DNA of 64,000 nucleotides from Paracoccus isoporae (GCF_900101865.1 NZ_FNAH01000002.1:1-64000); one strand, 5' to 3'; counted from the stretch's first letter, positions 49,339-61,484 are shown. Notes: generated by a model from the sequence alone, not told the origin. Program-made: numbers and translations.

Positions 49339-50790
49339 ATGATCGATATCCGCCCCGTCGCCCACACCATCGGCCGGATCAGCGTCGCGCTCGGGGCGAT
49401 GATGCTGTTTCCGGCGGTGATCGACTATAATGCGGGCGATCCGAACTGGATCCGCATGGCGCAGTCATCGGTGCTGGTGGTGGTGCTGAGCTGGCTGGTG
49501 GTGGCGGCCACCGCTTCTTCCCGCGGCAATCTGACCATTGAGCAGAGCTTTCTGCTGACCTCGGGGCTGTGGCTGGTGCTGCCGCTGATCGGGGCGGTGC
49601 CGCTGATGCTGGGCGCGCCGGGGCTGAATTTCACCGATGCGTTCTTCGAATCCATGTCGGGGCTGACCACCACCGGGACCACGGTGATCCCGAAGCTGGA
49701 CGACCTGCCGCCGGGCACGAATATGTGGCGCGCGATCCTGCAATGGTCGGGCGGGCTGGGGATCGTCGTGGTGGCGATGGTGTTCCTGCCGGTGATGAAG
49801 GTCGGGGGCATGCAGTTCTTCCGCTCCGAAGGCTTCGACACGCTCGGCAAGGTCTTGCCCCGCGCCGGACAGATCGCGGCCGAGATGACCTGGATCTATC
49901 TTGGCATCACCGTGATCTGCGCGCTTCTCTATGTCGTGACCGGGATGAGCGCCTATGACGCGGTGCTGCACGCGCTGACCACCTGTTCGACCGGCGGGTT
50001 CTCGAATTACGATGCCAGCTTCGGGGCGTTCATCGGCCCGGCGGAGTGGGTCGCGACGCTGTTCATGATCCTGGCCTCGCTGCCCTTCGTGCGCATGTTG
50101 CAGGCGATCCGCGGGGATCTGGCGCCGATCTGGCGCGATTCGCAGGTGCGCACCTATATCCGCTGGCTGGCCTATGCGATCGGCGTCATCATCATCTACC
50201 GCCTGGCCTATATGCATGATGTCTCGAACCCCTGGGATATTCTGCGCGAGACGGTGTTCAACGTCATCACCGTCTTCTCCGGCACCGGCTTTGCTTCGAC
50301 CAATGTGTTGCAATGGGGGCATCTGCCCTTTGCCGTGCTGTTCTGCGCCGCGCTGATCGGCGGCTGCACCGGATCGACCGGCTGTTCGGTCAAGATCTTC
50401 CGCTACCAGGTGCTGTTCCAGGCCATCCGCGCCCAGATCCGGCGGATGCAGTCGCCGCACCGGCTCTATCCGCTGCGGCTGGCGGGCAAGCGGCTGGAAA
50501 AGGACGTGGTCGATTCGGTGATGACCTTCTTCACCATGTTCGTGCTCAGCTTCGGGCTGCTGATCGTCGGGCTGGCGCTGACCGGGCTGCATCCCAAGAC
50601 CGCGCTGACCGCCGCCTGGACGGCGATTGCCAATGTCGGCCCGGTCTGGGGGCCGGAGATCACCTCGAATGGCAGCATCCAGCGTTTTCCCGATGCCGCG
50701 AAATGGCTGATGAGCTTCGGCATGTATCTGGGCCGGCTGGAACTCATCAGCGTGCTGGTGCTGCTGCTGCCGCGCTTCTGGCGGGGATAG
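49339..50790 (+). CDS. trkH: Trk potassium uptake channel subunit TrkH
   Basis: A 483-residue membrane protein with four membrane-pore-membrane repeats. The four selectivity loops are visible: [34 protein letters not shown] and [12 protein letters not shown]. It moves K+ with the NAD-binding regulator TrkA, whose gene is not in this window. It stands alone, 75 bases after dppF, and is convergent with the next gene. Confidence 0.96.
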   Translation: MIDIRPVAHTIGRISVALGAMMLFPAVIDYNAGDPNWIRMAQSSVLVVVLSWLVVAATASSRGNLTIEQSFLLTSGLWLVLPLIGAVPLMLGAPGLNFTDAFFESMSGLTTTGTTVIPKLDDLPPGTNMWRAILQWSGGLGIVVVAMVFLPVMKVGGMQFFRSEGFDTLGKVLPRAGQIAAEMTWIYLGITVICALLYVVTGMSAYDAVLHALTTCSTGGFSNYDASFGAFIGPAEWVATLFMILASLPFVRMLQAIRGDLAPIWRDSQVRTYIRWLAYAIGVIIIYRLAYMHDVSNPWDILRETVFNVITVFSGTGFASTNVLQWGHLPFAVLFCAALIGGCTGSTGCSVKIFRYQVLFQAIRAQIRRMQSPHRLYPLRLAGKRLEKDVVDSVMTFFTMFVLSFGLLIVGLALTGLHPKTALTAAWTAIANVGPVWGPEITSNGSIQRFPDAAKWLMSFGMYLGRLELISVLVLLLPRFWRG

Positions 50791-50818
50791 GCGGCGCCGG
50801 GGCGCGGTCAGCGGCGCA

Positions 50819-52264
50819 TCAAGGTGCGTTGCCGTTCGTCCCCGAGCCGGTCGCGTCCTCTCCATCCGGCATGTCTGCTGCCGGATTGAGCGATCCGGCT
50901 GCGCCCGCAGCATCCGCCGCCTCCGGGCTGGCAGGGGGCTGCGCGCGGGTAAAGCTCTGTGCGATTTCGCGCGCCATGCGGGGGGCATTGGCTTCGTCCT
51001 CGACCGGCCAGATCAGCACCCAGCCTTCCACGATCCCGTCGCTGACCCGCGATTCCGCGCGACCGATATGGGTGTCGTTGCGCCCCGACAGCACGGCCCG
51101 GCCATTGCCGATCTCGCGCGTGGGCGACGGCACCCAGCCAAGCGCGGTGACGAGCCCGGCCAGATCCTCCATCTCCTGCTGACCGCCCGGCTGCGAAAAC
51201 AGGATCAGCGCCGCGCCGGATTCGTCGCGCGGCCCGTAGATGGACAAAGCGCGTTCGTTGCGGTCATGCGCAAGGCGCTGCATCGGCGCGGTCAGCGACA
51301 GCCCGGTATGGGTGTCGAGCAGGGTCTCCAGCCCCAGCTCCGCGCGCCATTCGGCGCGGCGATCGGCCAGATTGGCAAGGGCGGTTGCGGCATCCGGCGT
51401 CGCGCGCTGCGCGGCAAGCGCGGCGGCGATGGCCGCGCGAGTCTTGGGACCGGACTGGCCGTCGATTTCGCCGTCGTAGAACCCGGCCCATTTCAGCACC
51501 GCCTGCGCCTCGTTCATCGGAGGCATGGCGGGCGGATCGGCAGGGGCAAGCGCCCAGTCGGTGTCCGTTCCCGGCACCGTCTCCGTTCCCATGTCGGCCG
51601 CCGTCTCGATCAGGCTGTCTTCGGGGATTGCGCCGCCGGTCTTCAGCGCCTCCAGCCATTGCTGTGCGCCGTCCTCGGAAAACGGGCCGAGCGCGATGGC
51701 GAACCAGCCATTCGGCATGGTCCACATCCCGGCCTCGGGCAGGGTCTCGCGCCAGCGGTCAAGCGCGGCATCGGCCTGATCGCGCGCCGCGAAGGCCTCG
51801 ATGCGCAGATAGCGGTCGGGCGAGGGCGCGGCAGGCGTGATCGGCGCCGGGGCCGGCACCACCCCCGCGGTCGAGGCGCCATCGGCCGCGCGTCCCGCAT
51901 CCGGCGCGACCTCTTCCACGCCGGGCGCGGCCCCGCCAGACAGCGTCGCGGCGGCGATCCCCTCGGCCGGGGTCAGCAGGCTGTCGGCCGGGATCGCCCC
52001 TGCCGCCTTCAGCGCCGCCATGCGCGCCTCTGCCGTCTCGCGGGGCAGGGGGCCAAGGCCGATGGCGGTCCAGCTTGCGCTGATCGGGAATGTCACCACC
52101 GGCAGATCTTCGACCCGCGACTGCCAGACAGCTCCGGCGGCCTCGGCGGCCGCCGCGCCGCGCTTGGCCTCGACGCGGATGAACACGTCCTCCGCCGCGG
52201 CCAGCCCCGGAAACGCCACGCTCAGCGCCAATACGGCCAGTGGTTTCATGATTTTGCCCGCCAT
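50819..52264 (-). CDS. Exported SPOR-like/peptidoglycan-binding-like protein
   Basis: A 481-residue protein with a signal peptide ([19 protein letters not shown], after MAGKI). It carries two SPOR-like repeats with the pattern [20 protein letters not shown]...[26 protein letters not shown], and the first copy [16 protein letters not shown]...[20 protein letters not shown] short PG_binding_1-like unit ([23 protein letters not shown]) and a C-terminal domain of unknown type follow. It is likely periplasmic and associated with peptidoglycan. The start at 52264 is chosen with CAGGATGAC upstream; the longer open frame beyond is antisense to glyQ. Confidence 0.72.
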   Translation of the reverse strand: MAGKIMKPLAVLALSVAFPGLAAAEDVFIRVEAKRGAAAAEAAGAVWQSRVEDLPVVTFPISASWTAIGLGPLPRETAEARMAALKAAGAIPADSLLTPAEGIAAATLSGGAAPGVEEVAPDAGRAADGASTAGVVPAPAPITPAAPSPDRYLRIEAFAARDQADAALDRWRETLPEAGMWTMPNGWFAIALGPFSEDGAQQWLEALKTGGAIPEDSLIETAADMGTETVPGTDTDWALAPADPPAMPPMNEAQAVLKWAGFYDGEIDGQSGPKTRAAIAAALAAQRATPDAATALANLADRRAEWRAELGLETLLDTHTGLSLTAPMQRLAHDRNERALSIYGPRDESGAALILFSQPGGQQEMEDLAGLVTALGWVPSPTREIGNGRAVLSGRNDTHIGRAESRVSDGIVEGWVLIWPVEDEANAPRMAREIAQSFTRAQPPASPEAADAAGAAGSLNPAADMPDGEDATGSGTNGNAP

Positions 52265-52360
52265 GCTGTCATCCTGCCCTGTGCTGGTCCGTTGACCCTG
52301 TGCCACGCCGCGCCTAGAACACGCGCGAGTTCTGGCAGACATACGAAAAAGGATGCCCCG

Positions 52361-53293
52361 ATGACCAGCCCCCGCAGCGACGCCGCGCCGCGATGTTTCC
52401 AGGATGTGATCCTGCGCCTGCAAAACCATTGGGCGAAATCGGGCTGCGCGATCCTGCAACCCTATGACATGGAAGTCGGCGCGGGCACGTTCCACCCGGC
52501 CACGACGCTGCGCTCGCTGGGGCCGAAACCCTGGGCGGCGGCCTATGTCCAGCCCTCGCGGCGGCCGACCGACGGGCGCTATGGCGAGAACCCGAACCGA
52601 TTGCAGCATTACTATCAGTATCAGGTCATCATCAAACCCAGCCCGCCGAATTTGCAGGAGCTGTATCTGGACAGCCTGCGCGCCATCGGCCTCGACCCGC
52701 TGGTCCATGATGTCCGCTTCGTGGAAGATGACTGGGAAAGCCCGACGCTGGGCGCCTGGGGCCTCGGCTGGGAGGTCTGGTGCGACGGGATGGAGGTCAG
52801 CCAGTTCACCTATTTCCAGCAGGTGGCGGGCTATGACTGCGCGCCGGTCTCGGGCGAGCTGACCTACGGGCTGGAACGTCTGGCGATGTATGTGCTGGGC
52901 GCCGAGCATGTGATGGAGATGCCGTTCAACGACCCCGACAGCCCGATCCCGCTGCTTTATGGCGACATATTCCGCCAGACCGAGGAGGAATATTCCCGCT
53001 GGAATTTCGAGCAGGCCGATACCGGGACGCTGTTCCAGCATTTCCGCGATGCCGAGGCGGAATGCGAGCGCATCGTCACCGCCGCCGAGGAAGACAGCGC
53101 CGGACGCCGCATCCTGATGGCCCATCCGGCCTATGATCAGGCCATCAAGGCCAGCCATGTCTTCAACCTTCTGGATGCGCGCGGCGTGATCTCGGTCACC
53201 GAACGTGCCGATTATATCCGCCGGGTCCGCGCGCTGACCAGGAAATGCGCCGATCTGTTCATGCAGACCGGGCTGGCGCAGGTGGCGGCGTGA
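52361..53293 (+). CDS. glyQ: Glycyl-tRNA synthetase alpha subunit
   Basis: A 310-residue catalytic (class II) subunit of the tetrameric bacterial glycyl-tRNA synthetase. It contains [39 protein letters not shown] and [32 protein letters not shown] precedes the ATG at 52361. Its stop (GTGA) overlaps the GTG start of the next gene. Confidence 0.97.
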   Translation: MTSPRSDAAPRCFQDVILRLQNHWAKSGCAILQPYDMEVGAGTFHPATTLRSLGPKPWAAAYVQPSRRPTDGRYGENPNRLQHYYQYQVIIKPSPPNLQELYLDSLRAIGLDPLVHDVRFVEDDWESPTLGAWGLGWEVWCDGMEVSQFTYFQQVAGYDCAPVSGELTYGLERLAMYVLGAEHVMEMPFNDPDSPIPLLYGDIFRQTEEEYSRWNFEQADTGTLFQHFRDAEAECERIVTAAEEDSAGRRILMAHPAYDQAIKASHVFNLLDARGVISVTERADYIRRVRALTRKCADLFMQTGLAQVAA

Positions 53294-53766
53294 CCATCAC
53301 CGCGGGCAAGCTGATGGCCGGGACGCTGGTGCTGTGCGGCATCGGGGCCGGCATCGGGGTGTGGTATACCCAGAACTATGCCTATTACGACCGCATCGAT
53401 ACGCCGCCGGAGCTGTCTGTGCAGACCGCAGACGGTGCGGTGCCGCTGGCGGTTGGCGATTTTCAGGGCATCACCTCGGACAGCTCGCCCCTGCGGTTTC
53501 GCGCCTGCCTGACGGTCGATCCGGGCGCATTCGCCGGGGCCGAACCCTATGCCGCGCCGACACCGCTCAATCCGCCGGGCTGGTTCGACTGTTTCGACAA
53601 TGCCGCTCTGACCCATGACGTGGAGGACGGCCGCGCCGCGTCCTATCTGATGGAACGCGACATCTCGCCCGGTTTCGACCGCGTCATCGCCGTCTACCCG
53701 GACGGGCGCGCCTATATCTGGCATCAGGCGAATGAGACCGCCGAAGAATCAAGGACGCTCGAATAA
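53290..53766 (+). CDS. DUF6446-like small membrane-anchored protein between glyQ and glyS
   Basis: A 158-residue protein starting with GTG at 53290, which overlaps the glyQ stop. One N-terminal hydrophobic helix (about residues 6-27) anchors a domain of about 130 residues with conserved-looking cysteines (FRACLTV, WFDCFDN) and [13 protein letters not shown] near the end. It matches the DUF6446 proteins seen at this position in Rhodobacterales (recalled, not searched). Function unknown. Its TAA overlaps the glyS start by one base, so all three genes are coupled. Confidence 0.75.
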   Translation: MTITAGKLMAGTLVLCGIGAGIGVWYTQNYAYYDRIDTPPELSVQTADGAVPLAVGDFQGITSDSSPLRFRACLTVDPGAFAGAEPYAAPTPLNPPGWFDCFDNAALTHDVEDGRAASYLMERDISPGFDRVIAVYPDGRAYIWHQANETAEESRTLE

Positions 53767-55856
53767 TGCCCGATCTGCTGATTGAACTGTTTTCCGAGGA
53801 GATCCCGGCGCGGATGCAGGCGCGGGCGCGGGCGGATCTGAAGAAGCTGGTGACCGACGGGCTGGTCGAGGCCGGGCTGACCTATCGCAGCGCGGGCGCG
53901 TTCTCGACCCCGCGGCGGCTGGCGCTGTCGGTCGAGGGCCTGGATGCGGCGTCCAAACCCGTGCGCGAAGAACGCAAGGGTCCGCGCGCGGATGCGCCGG
54001 ACAAGGCGCTTGAGGGGTTCTTGCGCTCCACCGGGCTGACGAAGGATCAGCTGGAGCTGCGCGACGACAAGAAGGGGCAGGTCTATTTCGCCGTGATCGA
54101 CCGCCCCGGCCGTCCGGCTGCGGAAATTGTGGGCGAGGTGCTGGCGGCTGCGATCCGCAATTTCCCCTGGCCCAAGTCGATGCGGTGGGGGGATGGCAGC
54201 CTGCGATGGGTGCGCCCGCTGCATTTGATCCTGTGCATTCTGTCGGATGAAGCGGGGGCCGAGGTCGTGCCGCTGGAGGTGGACGGGATCGCTGCGGGTG
54301 ACACTACGCGCGGCCATCGTTTCATGGCGCCGGATGAATTTTCCGTCGTGGATTTTGATGATTACGCGGCGAAGCTGCGGCGCGCGAAGGTTATGCTCGA
54401 CAGCGCCGAACGCGAGGGGGCGATTGCGCAAGAGGCCGCCAATCTCGCCTTTGCCCGCGGCTGGGAGATCGTCGAGGATCCGGGCCTGCTGGCCGAGGTG
54501 GCCGGGCTGGTCGAATGGCCGGTGCCGCTGATGGGCGAGATCGAGGCGCGGTTTCTCGACCTGCCGCCCGAGGTGTTGCAGACCTCGATGAAGGAGCATC
54601 AGAAGTTCTTTTCCGCCCGCAATCCCAAGACCGGCCGAATCGAGGGCTTCGTGACCGTCGCCAATATCGAAACCCCGGATGACGGCGCGACCATCCTTGC
54701 GGGCAACCAGCGTGTGCTGGCGGCGAGGCTGTCGGATGCGGTGTTCTTCTGGGAGAACGATCTGAGGGTCGCCAAGGCCGGTATGGCGGATTGGGCCGAG
54801 GGGCTGAAATCGGTTACATTCCATAATAAATTGGGATCGCAGGCGGATCGCGTGGCCCGGATCGCGGCGCTCGCGCGCGAGATCGCGCCTCTGGTCGGGG
54901 CCGAGCCGGATCAGGCCGCGCGAGCGGCGGAGCTGGCCAAGCTGGATCTGCGCAGCGAGATGGTGGGCGAGTTCCCTGAGTTGCAGGGGACGATGGGGCG
55001 GTATTATGCGCTCGCGGCGGGTGAGGCTGAGGCGGTGGCCGACGCGGCGCGGGACCATTACTCTCCTCTGGGGCCTGGCGATGCGGTGCCGGACGCGCCG
55101 GTCTCCGTGGCCGTGGCGCTTGCCGACAAGATCGACACGCTGACCGGGTTCTGGGCGATTGACGAGAAGCCGACGGGGTCGAAGGATCCGTTTGCGCTGC
55201 GCCGGGCGGCGTTGGGAGTTGTTCGGTTGGTGCTGGGGAATGGCATCCGTGGAAATCTGCTGGAAATCATGACTCCGGCTGGGTTGATGCTGACCACGCT
55301 ACTCAAAACTTCCGGGTATAAGTCCGCACATGCCGACCTTCTTGCCTTCTTCCACGACCGCCTGAAAGTCCATCTCCGCGACCAGGGCATCCGCCATGAC
55401 ATCATCGACGCGGTGCTCGCGCAGCCCGGCAATGACGATCTTGTGCTGGTGGTGAACCGGGCCACGGCGCTGAACGAGATGCTCAGCACGGAGGACGGGC
55501 AAAACCTGACGCAAGGCCTCAAGCGGGCGTCGAATATTCTCGCGCAGGCCGAGGAGAAGGACGGTGTCGAATACAGCTTCGGGGCCGATCCGAAATTCGC
55601 CGAGACCGGGGCGGAACGTGCGCTGTTCGCCGCGCTCGACGCGGCGGAACCGGCGATCCGCGCGGCCGTGGCGAAGGAAGATTTCCCCGCCGCCATGTCC
55701 GCCATTGCCGGGCTGCGCGCGCCCATTGACGCGTTTCTCGACGCGGTTCAGGTCAACACCGAAAACCAGATCGTCCGGCGCAATCGCCTCAACCTTCTGT
55801 CGCGCATCCGCGCGGCGGGGCGCGAGATCGCGGATTTCACCCGGATCGAGGGTTGA
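53766..55856 (+). CDS. glyS: Glycyl-tRNA synthetase beta subunit
   Basis: A 696-residue tRNA-binding subunit. It begins [18 protein letters not shown], the typical start, and contains [25 protein letters not shown] and [12 protein letters not shown]; the C-terminal DALR-type anticodon-binding region ends the protein. It works with GlyQ as an alpha2beta2 enzyme. The one-base overlap with the preceding gene implies coupled translation. Confidence 0.97.
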   Translation: MPDLLIELFSEEIPARMQARARADLKKLVTDGLVEAGLTYRSAGAFSTPRRLALSVEGLDAASKPVREERKGPRADAPDKALEGFLRSTGLTKDQLELRDDKKGQVYFAVIDRPGRPAAEIVGEVLAAAIRNFPWPKSMRWGDGSLRWVRPLHLILCILSDEAGAEVVPLEVDGIAAGDTTRGHRFMAPDEFSVVDFDDYAAKLRRAKVMLDSAEREGAIAQEAANLAFARGWEIVEDPGLLAEVAGLVEWPVPLMGEIEARFLDLPPEVLQTSMKEHQKFFSARNPKTGRIEGFVTVANIETPDDGATILAGNQRVLAARLSDAVFFWENDLRVAKAGMADWAEGLKSVTFHNKLGSQADRVARIAALAREIAPLVGAEPDQAARAAELAKLDLRSEMVGEFPELQGTMGRYYALAAGEAEAVADAARDHYSPLGPGDAVPDAPVSVAVALADKIDTLTGFWAIDEKPTGSKDPFALRRAALGVVRLVLGNGIRGNLLEIMTPAGLMLTTLLKTSGYKSAHADLLAFFHDRLKVHLRDQGIRHDIIDAVLAQPGNDDLVLVVNRATALNEMLSTEDGQNLTQGLKRASNILAQAEEKDGVEYSFGADPKFAETGAERALFAALDAAEPAIRAAVAKEDFPAAMSAIAGLRAPIDAFLDAVQVNTENQIVRRNRLNLLSRIRAAGREIADFTRIEG

Positions 55857-55916
55857 GCGGGGCGGGTTTCGCGCCCCGCGCTGCAACTTTCGGTGGCGGC
55901 CACCCGTTTCCTGACC

Positions 55917-56360
55917 ATGAAACGGATGACAGCATTCGCCACATGCGTGGCGCTTTTGACCGGGGGCGCGATGGCAGCCAGTGTCGAGGAATGGCGGCAG
56001 AACAAGGCCGCGCCGCTGGCGGCGGACACCGTCGATCTGGATGCGTTCCGGTGGGAGGCGCGGCCGGTTGTGGTCATGGCGCCTTCGGCCGATGACGCGG
56101 ACTTCACGCGGCAGATGGAGGTTTTCGCGGAGGCGGCGGCGGAGATTGCCGAGCGCGACATGGTGATCGTCACCGATACCGACCCGCAAGCGGACGGCAC
56201 GCTGCGCCGCAAACTGTCGCCGCAGGGTTTTGCCGTCTATCTGATCGGCAAGGATGGCGGAGTGAAGTTCTCTGCCGCAGAGCCGGTCGGGATGTCCCGC
56301 CTGGCCGAGATCATCGACGCCATGCCCATGCGGCGGCGCGAGATGCGCGACGACGGCTGA
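55917..56360 (+). CDS. DUF4174 exported protein
   Basis: A 147-residue protein. A signal peptide ([20 protein letters not shown]) precedes a small thioredoxin-fold-like domain: [52 protein letters not shown]. This fits DUF4174, a periplasmic family without the CXXC active site; function unknown. It lies 60 bases after glyS and is followed by a terminator-like hairpin, so it may be read with glyQS. Confidence 0.75.
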   Translation: MKRMTAFATCVALLTGGAMAASVEEWRQNKAAPLAADTVDLDAFRWEARPVVVMAPSADDADFTRQMEVFAEAAAEIAERDMVIVTDTDPQADGTLRRKLSPQGFAVYLIGKDGGVKFSAAEPVGMSRLAEIIDAMPMRRREMRDDG

Positions 56361-56431
56361 TCTGTCTTTCTCAAGGCCGGGCGCGGTATTCCCGTCCGCC
56401 CCCGGACCTGCTGCCGCGGCAGCGGCAGCGA

Positions 56432-56470
56432 CGCGCCCGTCCCGCCCCAAGGTCGGGCGCGTTTCCTTTT
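56432..56470 (+). terminator. Terminator-like hairpin before alaS
   Basis: CGCGCCCG (56432-56439) pairs with CGGGCGCG (56454-56461) and is followed by TTTCCTTTT. It should end the glyQ to DUF4174 transcript; alaS then needs its own promoter in the next ~100 bases. Confidence 0.6.
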
Positions 56471-56569
56471 CGCGATCCCCCGGCGCGATGGCGCGATCCG
56501 CCTTGCGCGCGCATGTGGACATGGCCCGCGCGCGCAATTACATCGGGGCGACCAGCCTTAGGGAACGCC

Positions 56570-59221
56570 ATGCCAAGCCTGAACGATATCCGCTCGACCT
56601 TTCTCGATTACTTCGCGCGCAATGGCCATGAGGTCGTGCCGTCCTCGCCGCTTGTGCCGCGCAACGATCCGACGCTGATGTTCGCCAATTCCGGCATGGT
56701 GCAGTTCAAGAACCTGTTCACCGGGGTCGAGAAGCGCGACTATGTGCGCGCGACATCCTCGCAGAAATGCGTGCGGGCGGGCGGCAAGCATAACGATCTG
56801 GACAATGTCGGCTATACCGCGCGGCATCACACGTTCTTCGAGATGCTGGGCAATTTCAGCTTCGGCGATTACTTCAAATCCGAGGCGATCCCGTTTGCGT
56901 GGGAGCTTCTGACCAAGGATTTCGGCATCCCGAAGGACAAGCTGCTGGTCACGGTCTATCACACCGATGACGAGGCGGCAGAAATCTGGAAGAAGGTGGC
57001 GGGGCTTTCCGACGACAGGATCATCCGCATCCCGACCAGCGATAATTTCTGGCAGATGGGACCGACCGGGCCGTGTGGTCCGTGCACCGAGATTTTCTTC
57101 GATCATGGCGACCAGATCTGGGGCGGGCCTCCGGGCAGCCCGGAAGAAGACGGCGACCGCTTCATCGAGATCTGGAACCTCGTCTTCATGCAGAATGAGC
57201 AGTTCGAGGACGGCTCGATGCGCGAACTCGACATGCAGTCGATTGATACCGGCATGGGGCTGGAACGGATCGGCGCGCTGTTGCAGGGCAAGCACGACAA
57301 TTACGACACCGACCTGATGCGGGCGCTGATCGAGGCCTCGGCCCATGCGACCAGCTCGGACCCGGACGGGCCGGGCAAGGTGCATCACCGGGTGATCGCG
57401 GATCACCTTCGTTCGACCAGCTTCCTGCTGGCCGACGGGGTGATGCCGTCGAATGAAGGACGCGGCTATGTGTTGCGGCGGATCATGCGCCGGGCGATGC
57501 GGCACGCGCATATGCTTGGTGTGCAGGAACCGGTGATGCACAAGCTGGTGCCGTCGCTGGTCCGCCAGATGGGGGCGGCCTATCCCGAACTCAGCCGCGC
57601 GCAGCCGATGATCGAGGATTCGCTGCGTTCCGAAGAGACGCGCTTCCGCAAGACGCTGGAGCGGGGGCTGCGTCTGCTGGACGATGAGGTCGCGAAACTG
57701 CCCGAGGGCAAGGATCTGCCGGGCGAGGCGGCGTTCAAGCTCTATGACACGTATGGTTTCCCGCTGGATCTGACGCAGGATGCGCTGCGCGAGCAGGGGC
57801 GGGCGGTCGATATTGCGGGCTTTGACGCGGCGATGGCCGAGCAGAAGGCGCAGGCCCGCGCGGCCTGGGCCGGCAGCGGCGAGACCAAGGATGCCGCGAT
57901 CTGGTTCGCACTGGGCGAGACACATGGCGCCACGGAATTTCTGGGCTATGACAGCGAGGAGGCCGAGGCGCAGGTGCTGTCGCTCGTCCAGGACGGCGCG
58001 GAGGTCGAGACCGCGACACAGGGCGATTCCGTTCAGATCGTGGTGAACCAGTCGCCGTTCTACGCCGAAGCGGGCGGTCAGGTTGGCGATACCGGCACGA
58101 TCCAGACCGAAAGCGGCATGGTGCGGATCTCCGACAGCAAGAAATCCGGTGGCGTGTTCATCCATATCGGCGAGGTCACGATGGGCCAGATCAGCCGCGG
58201 ACAGGCCGCGAAGCTGGAGGTGGATCACGCGCGGCGCGGGGCGATCCGCGCCAACCACTCGGCCACCCATCTGCTGCACGAGGCGCTGCGCCGCCATCTG
58301 GGCGATCATGTCGCGCAGCGCGGCTCGCTGAACGCGCCGGACCGGCTGCGCTTCGACTTCAGCCATAATCACGCGGTCACGCCGGAGGAGATCGGCAGGA
58401 TCGAGGCGGAGGTGAACGATTTCATCCGCCAGAACTCCCCCGTCGAGACGCGGATCATGACCCCGGACGATGCGCGCGGGATCGGCGCGCAGGCGCTGTT
58501 CGGCGAGAAATACGGCGATGAGGTGCGCGTCGTGTCGATGGGCAAGGCGGCCGAGTCCGGCAAGGGCACGGATCGGCAGACCTATTCGCTGGAACTGTGC
58601 GGCGGCACCCATGTCGCGCGCACCGGCGATATCGGCATGTTCGTTCTGCTGGGCGACAGCGCCTCTTCGGCCGGGGTGCGGCGGATCGAGGCGCTGACCG
58701 GGCAGGCAGCACTTGAGCAGTTGCGCGGATCGGATACGCAGCTTGGCGAGATTGCCGGGCTGCTGAAGGCGCAATCGGGCGACGTAGTCAACAAGGTCAA
58801 AGCGCTGTGGGATGAGCGCCGGGCGCTGGAACGCGAATTGGCGACGCTGAAACGCCAGATGGCCATGGGCGGTGGCGCGGATGACGCGAAAGAGATCGCG
58901 GGCGTCAAGTTCATCGGCCGCAAGGTCGAGGGCGTCTCCGGCAAGGAACTGGCCCCGCTGATCGAGGAGATGAAGCAGAAGCTCGGCTCGGGCGCGGTGC
59001 TGCTGATGGCTGAAGCGGGGGGCAAGGCGGCGGTGGCGGCGGGTGTGACCGCCGATCTGACCGCGCGTGTGTCGGCTGTATCGCTGGTACAGGCCGCGAC
59101 CGAGGCGCTTGGCGGCAAGGGCGGCGGCGGCCGCCCCGACCGGGCGCAGGGCGGGGCGCCGTCGCTGGAAGCGGCAGATGCGGCGATTGCGGCGGTGGAA
59201 GGCGTGATCGCGGCGGGGTGA
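56570..59221 (+). CDS. alaS: Alanyl-tRNA synthetase
   Basis: An 883-residue class II synthetase. It begins [20 protein letters not shown]. The catalytic core (about residues 1-240) has [28 protein letters not shown] in pieces. The editing domain carries HSATH (zinc site, H563) and the partner CGGTH (C677), which clear Ser/Gly-tRNA(Ala). A C-terminal oligomerisation/C-Ala domain ends the protein. The start at 56570 follows GGGAACGCC; an upstream in-frame ATG gives an atypical N-terminus. Confidence 0.98.
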   Translation: MPSLNDIRSTFLDYFARNGHEVVPSSPLVPRNDPTLMFANSGMVQFKNLFTGVEKRDYVRATSSQKCVRAGGKHNDLDNVGYTARHHTFFEMLGNFSFGDYFKSEAIPFAWELLTKDFGIPKDKLLVTVYHTDDEAAEIWKKVAGLSDDRIIRIPTSDNFWQMGPTGPCGPCTEIFFDHGDQIWGGPPGSPEEDGDRFIEIWNLVFMQNEQFEDGSMRELDMQSIDTGMGLERIGALLQGKHDNYDTDLMRALIEASAHATSSDPDGPGKVHHRVIADHLRSTSFLLADGVMPSNEGRGYVLRRIMRRAMRHAHMLGVQEPVMHKLVPSLVRQMGAAYPELSRAQPMIEDSLRSEETRFRKTLERGLRLLDDEVAKLPEGKDLPGEAAFKLYDTYGFPLDLTQDALREQGRAVDIAGFDAAMAEQKAQARAAWAGSGETKDAAIWFALGETHGATEFLGYDSEEAEAQVLSLVQDGAEVETATQGDSVQIVVNQSPFYAEAGGQVGDTGTIQTESGMVRISDSKKSGGVFIHIGEVTMGQISRGQAAKLEVDHARRGAIRANHSATHLLHEALRRHLGDHVAQRGSLNAPDRLRFDFSHNHAVTPEEIGRIEAEVNDFIRQNSPVETRIMTPDDARGIGAQALFGEKYGDEVRVVSMGKAAESGKGTDRQTYSLELCGGTHVARTGDIGMFVLLGDSASSAGVRRIEALTGQAALEQLRGSDTQLGEIAGLLKAQSGDVVNKVKALWDERRALERELATLKRQMAMGGGADDAKEIAGVKFIGRKVEGVSGKELAPLIEEMKQKLGSGAVLLMAEAGGKAAVAAGVTADLTARVSAVSLVQAATEALGGKGGGGRPDRAQGGAPSLEAADAAIAAVEGVIAAG

Positions 59222-59611
59222 GTTTAAAGTGCTGCGCCCGGTCGAGGCGGCAGATTAAGGGGTCGCTCCAAGCCGGACTCGTTTCGCGGCCAGCGAGAGC
59301 GGGCTCTGTCGCGAGGGTGGCGGGGCCTGCGCATCTTGGCGGTCCGACAGATCGCACTTGGCAACGATCATCTGGCGCGTAAGCCGGTCCAGACCCGAAT
59401 GCTGAAGCTGGCAGACCGTTGTCGCTGAATTATAATTTTCCTGACCGCTGACATAAAATTGACACACTGAATACTGGTATCGAATTCTACCGGAAATCCC
59501 TTTATTCGTGAGGCGCAATTGCTTCGATCTCCGAATTAACCTGACCTTATTTGCAGCTTGACCAACCGTCAAAAATCCTGAGAGTTTCAGGAAACTGCCG
59601 GAGAAGTTTAG
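59222..59611. other. 390-base gap between alaS and the RTX cluster
   Basis: G+C-rich for the first ~170 bases, then AT-rich. A perfect TTGACA at 59459-59464 lies about 150 bases before the first RTX gene, but no good -10 follows at 16-18 bases. No terminator was found for alaS. A 105-codon open frame on the minus strand (59255-59572) lacks any family resemblance and is not called. Confidence 0.45.
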
Positions 59612-61405
59612 ATGCAGATCATTAAAGAGACCGAAACACGCGACACCGATGCCGCGATCGGAACGATTTACGAGAGCACTATCTCCAATATGAAGGCGGA
59701 TCCCAATACGCGGGTCAGTAAACTAGCCGAAAATATCCCGACGACCTCATATTTGCATGCCCAACCACAGTTTTACTGGGATTATGACTATTATCTCGCC
59801 AGCTTGGAAAAAGGCGCCAGCTACAGACTTGATATCGAACTTCCCGGGTATATTGCCCCCGAAATCGACAGCTTGGTGACAGTCGGTCCGGTCCGCGTGG
59901 ATGTATGGTATGACGACCCGAACCGGTCGACCGCCGGTCAGCGCATCATGCATGGCGACAGCGCGTCGCGGGACCGGTTCAACGGCGATTTCGGAAGGAC
60001 GCTGGAATTCACTGCCGAAAATGCCGGCGATTACTATTTCAAGCTCGGGTCCTATATTGCAATTTCCGTCGAGGATTCTCAGGGGGAATACCAGACCGTC
60101 TCCGGCACACATGAATATGGCGTCACATTGGTCAAGACCCGCGAAGCGCTGCCCGATATGTCCGGCCCGGACCGGCTTGTGGGAAATGTGAAGGGCGAAG
60201 TTCTGGAAGGCGGCGAGGGCGATGATACCTATATCGTCTCTGCCAGGGGCGTACGTGTGGTCGAAGGGCCTCGCGAAGGCACGGACAGTGTGTTTTCCTC
60301 GGTCGACTTCTGGATGGGGTCGTATCTTGACGATCTTAGCCTGACCGGCAGCAAGGCAGTGACGGGCGCGGGCAACGACATGCACAATGTCATCGCGGGC
60401 AACCAGATCGGCAATATCCTCAAGGGCAAGGACGGCAATGACACGCTGAAAGGCTGGGGCGGCGATGACCGGCTGGAGGGCGGCAGAGGCGCCGACAAGA
60501 TGTTTGGCGGCAAAGGCAATGACCGCTATCTCGTCGATGACCTGGACGACAAGGTGATCGAGGCACCGGGCGCCGGCATCGACACGGTGGTCGCCACGAC
60601 CTATCACCAGCTTGGCGGCCATGTCGAGAACCTGATCCTGCGGGCTGACTGGGGCATCGACGGGGACGGAAATTCTCAGGACAACCGGATCGAGGGCACG
60701 TCTGGCGATAACGAACTGCGCGGTGCGCCGGGCGATGACACGCTGATCGGCTGGGGTGGGGACGACCGGTTGCATGGCGGCTGGGGTGCGGACAAGATGT
60801 TCGGCGGAAAGGGCGACGACACCTACTTCGTGGATAATGTCGGCGACAAGGTGATCGAGGCACCACATACCGGCGAAGACACGGTCTATTCCCAGGTGAG
60901 CTACACGCTCGCGCAGTCGCTCGAACATCTGGGTCTGGAAGGTCTGCGCGAGATCAACGGCACCGGGAATGCCAAGGCGAACCAGATCACCGGCAATGAC
61001 GTCAGCAACCTGCTCTCGGGGCTGGGCGGAAATGACGAGCTGTGGGGCCATCGGGGTCACGACACGCTGCGCGGCGGCGCGGGCAATGATGAGATCCATG
61101 GCGGGGACGGGCGCGACGTGCTGATCGGCGGCCATGGTGCAGATCATCTTGAGGGCGGTGCCGGGGCCGACCGGTTCGTCTTTGCCGGGAATGACGGCCG
61201 CGGGAACGACATCTGGGATTTCGAACCCGGGGTGGACAAGATCGTCATCACCAGCGGCGCGCGGAGCTTCGCGGACATCGACACAGTAGGTCGGATGGTC
61301 GAGATCGAATCGGCAGCTTGGAATCTGAGCATCAGGATGAGCTACGCCGACGAGGTGGCCAGCAAGGGCTACGAAATGTCAGCCGATGATTTTATCTTCG
61401 TCTAG
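59612..61405 (+). CDS. RTX calcium-binding protein with PPC-like N-terminal domain
   Basis: A 597-residue acidic protein. Residues about 45-180 resemble a bacterial pre-peptidase C-terminal (PPC-like) beta-sandwich (YYLASLEKGASYRLDIELPG ... NAGDYYFKLG). Three blocks of GGXGXDXL-type repeats follow, at about 270-311, 368-409 and 468-527, joined by units reading GADKMFGGKG, DKVIEAP and GIDTV. The C-terminus SADDFIFV and the preceding DFEPGVDKIVI match type I secretion substrates, so it is probably exported. GGAG lies before the ATG. No protease or lipase motif was found; adhesin or S-layer-like roles are possible. Confidence 0.82.
   Translation: MQIIKETETRDTDAAIGTIYESTISNMKADPNTRVSKLAENIPTTSYLHAQPQFYWDYDYYLASLEKGASYRLDIELPGYIAPEIDSLVTVGPVRVDVWYDDPNRSTAGQRIMHGDSASRDRFNGDFGRTLEFTAENAGDYYFKLGSYIAISVEDSQGEYQTVSGTHEYGVTLVKTREALPDMSGPDRLVGNVKGEVLEGGEGDDTYIVSARGVRVVEGPREGTDSVFSSVDFWMGSYLDDLSLTGSKAVTGAGNDMHNVIAGNQIGNILKGKDGNDTLKGWGGDDRLEGGRGADKMFGGKGNDRYLVDDLDDKVIEAPGAGIDTVVATTYHQLGGHVENLILRADWGIDGDGNSQDNRIEGTSGDNELRGAPGDDTLIGWGGDDRLHGGWGADKMFGGKGDDTYFVDNVGDKVIEAPHTGEDTVYSQVSYTLAQSLEHLGLEGLREINGTGNAKANQITGNDVSNLLSGLGGNDELWGHRGHDTLRGGAGNDEIHGGDGRDVLIGGHGADHLEGGAGADRFVFAGNDGRGNDIWDFEPGVDKIVITSGARSFADIDTVGRMVEIESAAWNLSIRMSYADEVASKGYEMSADDFIFV
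60440..60471 (+). repeat. 32-base exact repeat, copy 1 (RTX block)
   Basis: Identical base for base to 62113-62144 in the next gene; it encodes DTLKGWGGDDR. A second shared tract of 20 bases (60608-60627 and 62281-62300) lies downstream at the same offset. Such identity in third-codon positions implies recent duplication or gene conversion. Confidence 0.85.
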
Positions 61406-61478
61406 TGGCGGCGCGGGACAAAATATCCTCCCCGTTCACTGCGAGGCCGAGCTTTAAGCATCGCGACGATTAACCGTA

Positions 61479-61484
61479 TATAAT
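61479..61484 (+). promoter_or_regulatory. Possible -10 element for the second RTX gene
   Basis: A perfect TATAAT about 55 bases before the ATG at 61540, in an AT-rich gap of 134 bases. No convincing -35 is seen 16-18 bases upstream. Confidence 0.3.

Noticed and set aside
51068-52360. Upstream in-frame extension of glyQ
   Set aside because: The frame is open, but the added ~430 residues are antisense to the SPOR-like gene; the conserved glyQ start with a ribosome-binding site is at 52361.
59255-59572. 105-codon minus-strand frame between alaS and the RTX genes
   Set aside because: No family resemblance and no convincing ribosome-binding site; left as intergenic.
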